Assembly: GCA_041158045.1 (NCBI GenBank)
Contig: JBEBCD010000016.1
Coordinates: 1 to 19,610, forward strand
Reading direction: 5' to 3'
Length of the DNA: 19,610 nt
DNA from: CAXRBC01 sp041158045
Lineage (GTDB): Bacteria > Actinomycetota > Acidimicrobiia > Acidimicrobiales > Ilumatobacteraceae
The notes beneath the pieces were generated by a model that saw nothing but the letters and a program-made list of their open reading frames with translations, had not been told where the DNA came from and ran no database searches. Position 1 is the stretch's first letter. Each line of letters begins with the position of its first letter. Both the position numbers and the translations under genes were made by a program. Of this stretch, positions 14,436 through 19,610 are shown in pieces.

Positions 14436-15107
14436 ATGTCCGCACGCGACGACGACGGTCTCAACCTCCGCGGGATCTACGAGTATCGCTTCCGCAACTT
14501 CGCGCAGCACCGCAAGGATGCGACCTGGGCGGTGCTCGCGCCGTGGATCGAGCGCCGCATGGCGTCGCCGGCGGTGATGCTCGATCCCGCGTGCGGCCGC
14601 GGCGAGTTCATCCTCGCGAGTGCCGCTGCCGAGCGGTGGGCGGTGGATCTCGTCGACCAGCGCCCGTCCTGGCCCGTCGGTGTCACGCATCGGGTCGGCG
14701 ATCTTCGGTCGGTCGACCTCCCGACGGCGCATTTCGACGGCATCTTCGTGTCCAACTTCCTCGAGCACCTCGAGACGCCGCGCGAGGTGTATCGGTACCT
14801 CGTGCGGTTCCGCGAGCTCTTGCGGCCCGGCGGGCGCATCGCCGTCATGGGGCCCAACTTCAAGTACGCGGCCAACGAGTACTTCGACTGTGCGGACCAT
14901 CTCATCGCGCTCACCCACCGATCGGTGGAGGAGCACCTCGCCTCGGCCGGGTTCGAGGTCGAGACGGTCGTCCCGCGCTTCGTGCCGTTCTCGTTTCGGT
15001 CGCAGCGCTTCAGCCACCCGGCGCTCGTGCGGGCGTACCTCCGGCTGCCCCCCGCGTGGCGGATCCTCGGCAAGCAGTTTTTCCTCGTCGCCTGCCGCCC
15101 CGGCTGA
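14436..15107 (+). CDS. Class I SAM-dependent methyltransferase
   Basis: A 223-residue Rossmann-fold methyltransferase of the type 11 style. Motif I is MLDPACGRGEFI (48-59). An acidic residue at the end of strand 2 lies in VDLVDQ (70-75). Motif IV/post-motif is FDGIFVSNFLEHLE (100-112), and LLRPGGRIAVMGPNF (128-142) follows. The insertion NEYFDCADHLIALTHRSVEE (147-166) resembles methyltransferases whose substrates are sugars or lipids, but the substrate cannot be read. ATG 14436 follows a -10 box by 7 bases, so there is no Shine-Dalgarno. dut follows after 13 bases with a good ribosome-binding site. Confidence 0.85.
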   Translation: MSARDDDGLNLRGIYEYRFRNFAQHRKDATWAVLAPWIERRMASPAVMLDPACGRGEFILASAAAERWAVDLVDQRPSWPVGVTHRVGDLRSVDLPTAHFDGIFVSNFLEHLETPREVYRYLVRFRELLRPGGRIAVMGPNFKYAANEYFDCADHLIALTHRSVEEHLASAGFEVETVVPRFVPFSFRSQRFSHPALVRAYLRLPPAWRILGKQFFLVACRPG

Positions 15108-15120
15108 GGAGGCGACGATC

Positions 15121-15561
15121 GTGGCGGTGGCGCGCGTGCGGGTGGTGCGCCTCGACGATGCGCTGCCCCTGCCGCGCGTCGCGCACGAGGGCGACGCCGG
15201 CGTCGACCTGCACGCGCGCGTCGACGTGCGCCTCGGCGCGGGAGGGGGACGCGCTCTGGTCCCGACGGGGATCGCCGTGGCGATCCCCGAGGGACACTTC
15301 GGCATGGTGGTGCCGCGCAGCGGCCTGGCGGTGCGCCACGGCGTCACGCTCGTGAACTCCCCGGGCATCATCGACGCCGCCTATCGCGGCGAGCTGCAGG
15401 TCGTGCTCATCAACACGGACCCGCGCGAGGACTACGACGTGCGCCGCGGGGACCGCGTCGCCCAGCTCGTCGTGCAGCGCGTGGAGGCCGTCGACTGGGA
15501 GGTCGTCGAGGAGCTCGGCGGCCCGGACCGCGGCGGGGGGTTCGGCCACTCGGGCCGGTGA
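15121..15561 (+). CDS. dut: dUTP diphosphatase
   Basis: Converts dUTP to dUMP and pyrophosphate, keeping uracil out of DNA and feeding dTMP synthesis. The 146 residues show all five motifs of the trimeric dUTPase family in order: HEGDAGVDLHA, PRSGLA, SPGIIDAAYRGELQV, RGDRVAQLVV and the C-terminal GGFGHSGR that closes over the active site. The last motif has His-Ser where many members have Ser-Thr. GTG 15121 is preceded by GAGGAGG (15106-15112), which overlaps the methyltransferase stop, so expression depends on the upstream gene. Confidence 0.95.
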   Translation: MAVARVRVVRLDDALPLPRVAHEGDAGVDLHARVDVRLGAGGGRALVPTGIAVAIPEGHFGMVVPRSGLAVRHGVTLVNSPGIIDAAYRGELQVVLINTDPREDYDVRRGDRVAQLVVQRVEAVDWEVVEELGGPDRGGGFGHSGR

Positions 15562-15581
15562 CGGCGCGCGAGCATCGTCCG

Positions 15582-15599
15582 GCCCCGCGGGCGCGGGGC
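15582..15599. terminator. Candidate bidirectional hairpin between dut and the amidohydrolase gene
   Basis: GCCCCGC (15582-15588) and GCGGGGC (15593-15599) form a perfect 7-pair GC stem with a 4-base loop in the 45-base gap between convergent genes. There is no T-run, so it would be a weak or Rho-assisted terminator. Confidence 0.4.
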
Positions 15600-15606
15600 G
15601 GCGTCG

Positions 15607-16893
15607 CTAGCTGAGGCGGGTGCCGAGGGTGCGCATCGCGAGCGCGGCGTAGAGGGCCGTGCCGTGGCGCATCGCGTCCTCCTCGAACACGACGCGGTTC
15701 GAGTGGTTGGGCGCGGCGGTCGCGGGGTTGGTGCCCGCGGGAGTGCCGCCGAGGAAGATCATCGCGCCGGGCCGCTGCTGGAGCACGTAGCTGAAGTCCT
15801 CGGCGCCCATGATCGGGTGCGGCATCGCGACGGCCTTGCCGTCGCCGAGGAGGCCGGTGGCGATGTCGAGGGCGAGGTCGACGTTGGCCCCGTGGTTGAC
15901 CGTGACGGGGTAGCCGAGGGTGACCGTCACCTCGGCCGTCATGTCGTGGGTCGCGGCGATGCCCTCGGCGATGCGGCGGATGCCGTCGTGGACCCTGGTG
16001 CGCGTCTGCTCGCTGACGGCGCGGATCGTGCCGCCGATCGTCGCCGTCTCGGGGATCACGTTGGACGTCGTGCCGGTGTGGATCTGCGTCACGGTGACGA
16101 CGGTGGGGTCGAAGACGTCGATGCGACGCGTGACGTGCATCTGGAGTGCCTGGACGATCTCGCACGCGACGGGGATCGGGTCGCGGGTGCGGAAGGGCTC
16201 GGACGCGTGCCCGCCCTTGCCGGTGACGACGATCTGCATCGTGTCCGAGGACGCCATTTGCGCGCCGCCGCGGGCCGCGACCATGCCGCTCGGGATCGTC
16301 GACGTGATGTGGAGGGCGTACGCGGCCTCGATCGGCGAGGGCGTGCCGTCCGCGAGCGGAGGCACGTCGAGGAGGCCCTCCTCGAGCATGTAGCGGGCGC
16401 CGTGGTGGCCCTCCTCGCCGGGCTGGAACATGAAGAGCACGCGGCCGGCGAGCTCGCCCCGCCGCTCGGCGAGGACGCGCGCCGCGCCGACGAGCATCGC
16501 GGTGTGCGTGTCGTGGCCGCAGGCGTGCATGACGCGGTCGTGGCGGGACGCGAAGTCGAGGCCGGTGTCCTCGGGCATCGGGAGCGCGTCCATGTCGCCG
16601 CGCAGCATCACGGTCGGGCCGGGGCGGTCGCCGGTGAGGAGCGCGGCGATGCCGCTCGTGGTCGAGTGGAGCGTGAGGTCGAGGGGCAGGCCCTCGAGTG
16701 CCGCGAGCACGTGGTCGCGGGTCTTGGGCAGGACGTTGCCCACCTCGGGCCAGGTGTGGAGCGTGCGCCGCAGCGCGACGACGTCGTCCTGGCCGTCGGC
16801 GACTTGGCGCAGCAGGTCGGTGGAGGCGCCGTGGCGGTCGGCGGAGGCCGCCGCGCCCGCGGCGCCCGCTGCGGTCGCGGGGCCGGCCGTCAC
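15607..16893 (-). CDS. M20D-family metal-dependent amidohydrolase
   Basis: A 428-residue zinc-type hydrolase of the hippurate hydrolase/IAA-amino acid hydrolase group, which cleaves N-acyl amino acids or related amides. The catalytic domain has RGDMDALPM (98-106), the metal ligands Cys125 and His127 in HACGHDTH, the Glu pair 160-161 (PGEEG) and His195. A dimerisation insert follows (about 215-325, with GGHASEP), then GAEDFSYV and PNHSN near the end. An Ala-rich stretch precedes the domain at residues 1-22. GTG 16893 lies 6 bases after a TACGAT box. The substrate cannot be determined from sequence; detoxification, recycling of acyl-amino acids, or N-acetyl amino acid deacylation are all possible. 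Confidence 0.9.
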   Translation of the reverse strand: MTAGPATAAGAAGAAASADRHGASTDLLRQVADGQDDVVALRRTLHTWPEVGNVLPKTRDHVLAALEGLPLDLTLHSTTSGIAALLTGDRPGPTVMLRGDMDALPMPEDTGLDFASRHDRVMHACGHDTHTAMLVGAARVLAERRGELAGRVLFMFQPGEEGHHGARYMLEEGLLDVPPLADGTPSPIEAAYALHITSTIPSGMVAARGGAQMASSDTMQIVVTGKGGHASEPFRTRDPIPVACEIVQALQMHVTRRIDVFDPTVVTVTQIHTGTTSNVIPETATIGGTIRAVSEQTRTRVHDGIRRIAEGIAATHDMTAEVTVTLGYPVTVNHGANVDLALDIATGLLGDGKAVAMPHPIMGAEDFSYVLQQRPGAMIFLGGTPAGTNPATAAPNHSNRVVFEEDAMRHGTALYAALAMRTLGTRLS

Positions 16894-16899
16894 GGCGTC

Positions 16900-16905
16900 A
16901 TCGTA
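16900..16905 (-). promoter_or_regulatory. -10 box of the M20D amidohydrolase gene
   Basis: On the minus strand TACGAT is followed by 6 bases (GACGCC) and the GTG at 16893. It lies in the 32-base gap after coaA, so the amidohydrolase probably has its own leaderless transcript besides any read-through. Confidence 0.55.
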
Positions 16906-16925
16906 CGCGGGCCGGCCGGGACCGC

Positions 16926-17858
16926 TCAGAGCTTGCGCAGGTGGACGTGCGAGATGCGGTGGTCCGGACCCTTGTGGAGCACGAGCGAGGCTCGGCCGCG
17001 GGTGGGCTCGATGTTCTCCCGCAGGTTGCGACCGTTGATCTCGCGCCAGATGCCGCGCGCCGTCTCGATCGCCTCGGCCTCCGAGAGCGCCGCGAAGTGT
17101 CGGAAGAAGCTGTCGGGGTCCTGGAAGACGGTGCGGCGCAGTGCGAGGAATCGCTCGACGTACCACGCCTCGATGTCGGCCTCGGCGGCGTCGAGGTAGA
17201 TCGTGAAGTCGAAGTAGTCCGAGACGTATTCGGTCGCCTCGGTGCCGACCTGCAGCACGTTGAGTCCCTCGACGATGAGGATGTCGGGCTGGTGCACCGT
17301 GACGACGCGGTCGGGCACGACGTCGTAGACGACGTGGCTGTACACGGGGGCGGCCACCTCGGGCTCGCCGGCCTTCACCGCGCGGACGAACTCCACGAGC
17401 CGGCGCGCGTCGTAGCTCTCGGGGAAGCCCTTGCGGTGCATGATGCCGCGCTCGGTGAGCACGGCGTTGGGGTGGAGGAATCCGTCGGTGGTGACGAGCT
17501 CGACCCGCGGGTGCTCCGGCCACTGCGCGAGGAGCGCCTGGAGGATGCGGGCGAGCGTGCTCTTGCCGACCGCGACGCTGCCCGCGATGCCGATGACGTA
17601 CGGGGTCTTGGGCGCGACGGCGCCGAGGAAGGTCGACGAGACGCGGTGCAGGTGCTGGGTGGCGGCGACGTAGAGGTTGATGAGGCGGGTGAGCGGGAGG
17701 TACGCGGTGGCGACCTCGTCGAGGTCGATGCGGTCGGCGATGCCGCGGAGGGCCTCGAGGTCCTTCTCGCGCAGGGTGAGCGGCGTCTGCGCGCGCAGCG
17801 CGGCCCACGCGTCGCGGTCGAACCGCTCGTAGCGGCCGGCGTCGCGTTCGCTGATCAC
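16926..17858 (-). CDS. coaA: Type I pantothenate kinase
   Basis: Phosphorylates pantothenate, the first and usually rate-controlling step of coenzyme A synthesis. It has 310 residues, the normal length for the prokaryotic type I (PanK-I) family. Features are the Walker A GSVAVGKSTLAR (93-104), the preceding PYVIGIAG, TTDGFLHPN (about 144-152), the MHRKGFPESYD segment, PDILIVEGLNVLQ, and a C-terminal hydrophobic/basic end. GTG 17858 begins 3 bases after the stop of the upstream alpha/beta hydrolase, so it belongs to the map operon. Confidence 0.96.
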   Translation of the reverse strand: MISERDAGRYERFDRDAWAALRAQTPLTLREKDLEALRGIADRIDLDEVATAYLPLTRLINLYVAATQHLHRVSSTFLGAVAPKTPYVIGIAGSVAVGKSTLARILQALLAQWPEHPRVELVTTDGFLHPNAVLTERGIMHRKGFPESYDARRLVEFVRAVKAGEPEVAAPVYSHVVYDVVPDRVVTVHQPDILIVEGLNVLQVGTEATEYVSDYFDFTIYLDAAEADIEAWYVERFLALRRTVFQDPDSFFRHFAALSEAEAIETARGIWREINGRNLRENIEPTRGRASLVLHKGPDHRISHVHLRKL

Positions 17859-17861
17859 GCG

Positions 17862-18650
17862 CTACCGCGTGACGCGGCGCAGGAAGTCGAGGAGCGGGGG
17901 GTTGACGAGGTGCGGGTGCGTGAGGTTGGCCGCGTGCGCCGCGCCCTCGATCGCGACGATCGGCTCGGCGCCGCGCAGGCCGGCGCGCACCTTCTCCGCG
18001 CGTGCCATCGAGATCGCGGTGTCGGCGCTGCCGTGGATGATCTGGACGGGGCACCCGATCTCGCCGAGTCGGTCGGTGACGTCCTCACGGTCGAGGAGGC
18101 AGTCGGACGCGGCCCTCAGTGCCTCGCGCGGGAGCACCTGCCACTTCGCGATCCAACGCGGGTGCTCCTCGGGCTTGGCGATGATGATGCCGGCGATCGC
18201 CTCGGCGAGCGGCGCGATCGGACCCTGCGCCATCCAGGCGTCGACCATGCCGCGGTAGGCGGCGAGCGTCGCGGCGTCGTCCACGTCGGAGCCCGAGTCG
18301 ATGAGCACGATGGCGCGCACGCGCTCGGGCGCGAGGAGGGCGGCCCGCAGCGAGATGAAGCCGCCCTGCGACATGCCCGCGAGCACGGCCCGCTCGATGC
18401 CGAGGTGGTCCATGAGCGCGAGGCAGTCGCGCGCGGAATCCCAGTAGGTGAATGGCCGGCCGTCCCAGCCGGTGGCACCGAAGGCGCGCTCGTCCCACGC
18501 CACGACGCGGTACTCGGGGGCGAGCGCGGCGATCTGCGACTCGAACATGGTGTGGTCCATGAGGAAGCCGTGCGACAGCACGACGGCGGGGCCGGTCCCA
18601 CCGGTGTCGACGTAGTGCAGGCGCTGCCCGTTCACCGCCGCGGTCGGCAC
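17862..18650 (-). CDS. Alpha/beta-fold hydrolase
   Basis: A 262-residue serine hydrolase. The nucleophile elbow is GMSQGG with Ser94, the acid is Asp210 in HGSADTAI, and His239 is in GAAHAANLTHP. The HGFLMD stretch (28-33) supplies the oxyanion hole. A cap of about 60 residues (about 125-185) lies between the core halves. Such proteins include esterases, lactonases, haloperoxidase-like and pimeloyl-type carboxylesterases, and the sequence does not say which. It begins 1 base after the map stop and ends 3 bases before coaA, so the three are one transcript. A link to CoA metabolism is only a contextual guess. Confidence 0.9.
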   Translation of the reverse strand: MPTAAVNGQRLHYVDTGGTGPAVVLSHGFLMDHTMFESQIAALAPEYRVVAWDERAFGATGWDGRPFTYWDSARDCLALMDHLGIERAVLAGMSQGGFISLRAALLAPERVRAIVLIDSGSDVDDAATLAAYRGMVDAWMAQGPIAPLAEAIAGIIIAKPEEHPRWIAKWQVLPREALRAASDCLLDREDVTDRLGEIGCPVQIIHGSADTAISMARAEKVRAGLRGAEPIVAIEGAAHAANLTHPHLVNPPLLDFLRRVTR

Positions 18651-18651
18651 G

Positions 18652-19608
18652 TCAGGCCCCCGCCTCGCGCGTCAGCACCTCCGCGCCGGTGTCGGTGACG
18701 AGGATCGTGTGCTCGAACTGCGCGGTCCGCTTGCCGTCCGCCGTCACGGCCGTCCAGTCGTCGTCCCACATCCGGTGCTGGTGCGTGCCGAGGGTGATCA
18801 TCGGCTCGATGGTGAACGTCATCCCCGGCCGCATGATCGTCGAGTTGCGCGAGTCGTAGTGGTGGAGCACCTGGATGTCGGTGTGGAACTGCTCCCCGAT
18901 GCCGTGGCCGATGAAGGCGCGCACGACGCCCATCCTGTGGCGCTTGGCGTGGCCCTCGATCGCGCGACCGATCTCGCTGAGCGGGCTGCCGGGCCGCACC
19001 GCGCCGATGCCCTCCCACATGCACTCGTGGGCGACGCGCACGAGCGTCGCGCTCTCCTCGTCGATCTCGCCGACGGCGAAGGTCGCGTTGGTGTCACCGT
19101 GCACGCCCTCGAGATAGACGGTGACGTCGAGGTTGACGATGTCGCCGTCCTGGAGCTCCCGCGAGTCGGGGATGCCGTGGCAGATCACCTCGTTGACCGA
19201 GGTGCAGAGGCTCTTGGGATAGCCCTGGTAGTTGAGCGGGCTGGGGTAGGCGCCGCGGGCGACGATGAGGTCGTGGACGAACGCATCGATCTCGTCGGTG
19301 GCGACGCCGGGGCGGACCCGCTCGCCGGCGAGGCGCAGCACCTCGGCCGCCATCGCGCCGGCTCGGCGCATGCGGGCGATGACGTCGGCACTCTTCACCG
19401 CGGGCTCGGCGACGCGGCGCACGATGCCGCTCTCGGCGTACGGGGGGCGGCGGATGTGGTCGGGCACCGCGCGTCGCGGGCTGACGAGCCCGGGCTGGAC
19501 GCGGCCGTCGGTGGGGCGATGGCAGCGCTTGTACTTGCGTCCGCTCCCGCACCAGCAGGGCTCGCTCGCCGCGGGCAGGACCGCGGGACGCGTGGGGCTC
19601 GTGCGCAC
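18652..19608 (-). CDS. map: Methionine aminopeptidase type I with N-terminal SEC-C zinc motif
   Basis: Removes the initiator methionine from nascent proteins. In 318 residues an N-terminal SEC-C motif, PCWCGSGRKYKRCH (Cys18, Cys20, Cys29, His30), may help bind the ribosome, as proposed for this family. A linker with SPRRAVPDHIRRPPY (43-57) follows, then the pita-bread catalytic domain. Metal ligands are Asp161, Asp172, His235, Glu268 and Glu299, and substrate-binding His144 is in ICHGIPD. The GTG at 19608 is the first usable start, but only two bases remain upstream in the window, so an earlier start and the promoter cannot be judged. It heads the visible map-hydrolase-coaA operon. Confidence 0.93.
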   Translation of the reverse strand: MRTSPTRPAVLPAASEPCWCGSGRKYKRCHRPTDGRVQPGLVSPRRAVPDHIRRPPYAESGIVRRVAEPAVKSADVIARMRRAGAMAAEVLRLAGERVRPGVATDEIDAFVHDLIVARGAYPSPLNYQGYPKSLCTSVNEVICHGIPDSRELQDGDIVNLDVTVYLEGVHGDTNATFAVGEIDEESATLVRVAHECMWEGIGAVRPGSPLSEIGRAIEGHAKRHRMGVVRAFIGHGIGEQFHTDIQVLHHYDSRNSTIMRPGMTFTIEPMITLGTHQHRMWDDDWTAVTADGKRTAQFEHTILVTDTGAEVLTREAGA

Positions 19609-19610
19609 GG

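Noticed and set aside
16881..16917. Two GGCCGGCC palindromes 29 bases apart around the amidohydrolase start (another copy at 12696-12703)
   Set aside because: GC-only 8-mers are expected often in DNA of this composition, and one copy lies within coding sequence.
15664..18698. Long plus-strand open frames opposite the amidohydrolase, coaA and hydrolase genes
   Set aside because: They are compositional shadows. The minus-strand proteins carry complete catalytic motifs.

Overview
The window comes from a very GC-rich bacterium in which almost every codon ends in G or C and GTG starts are common. Gene content (type I CoaA, oligoribonuclease, a methionine aminopeptidase with an N-terminal SEC-C zinc motif, TlpA/CcdA) and promoter style (TANNNT placed 6-7 bases before the start codon) fit an actinobacterium. 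An Acidimicrobiia-like lineage is my best guess, but this is inference. All 19 protein genes lie close together. No gap exceeds about 125 bases, and I see no tRNA, rRNA, mobile element or CRISPR array.

Region 1 (1-8546, plus strand) is a terminal-oxidase locus. It starts with the end of ctaB (heme O synthase) and finishes with ctaC, ctaD, ctaE, ctaF and ctaG, which together give a caa3-type cytochrome c oxidase and its assembly factor. The order is that of the Bacillus ctaBCDEFG cluster. Three extra membrane-protein genes (236-3401) lie between ctaB and ctaC. The first is a clear homologue of oxidase subunit I in which every heme and copper histidine is replaced. The second is a subunit III homologue that has also lost its conserved polar residues. 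The third joins a multi-helix membrane part to a cupredoxin-like domain without copper ligands. This 'shadow oxidase' trio is the most interesting content of the window.

Region 2 (8559-10495, plus) holds serS and pdxH, translationally coupled. Region 3 (10447-11849, minus) holds a TlpA-like thiol-disulfide lipoprotein and CcdA, coupled by a 4-base overlap and probably supplying reductant for heme attachment to the ctaC cytochrome domain. Region 4 (11917-13780, plus) holds an acyl-ACP thioesterase and a family 2 glycosyltransferase, possibly for a lipid product. A 27-base inverted repeat covers the thioesterase promoter.

Region 5 holds orn (minus), diverging from a SAM methyltransferase and dut (plus, 14436-15561). 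Region 6 (15607-19608, minus) holds map, an alpha/beta hydrolase and coaA in one tight operon, then a separately promoted M20D amidohydrolase. Six of the seven transcription-unit heads that can be examined have a TANNNT box exactly 6 or 7 bases from a start codon, which suggests that leaderless transcription is the rule here.
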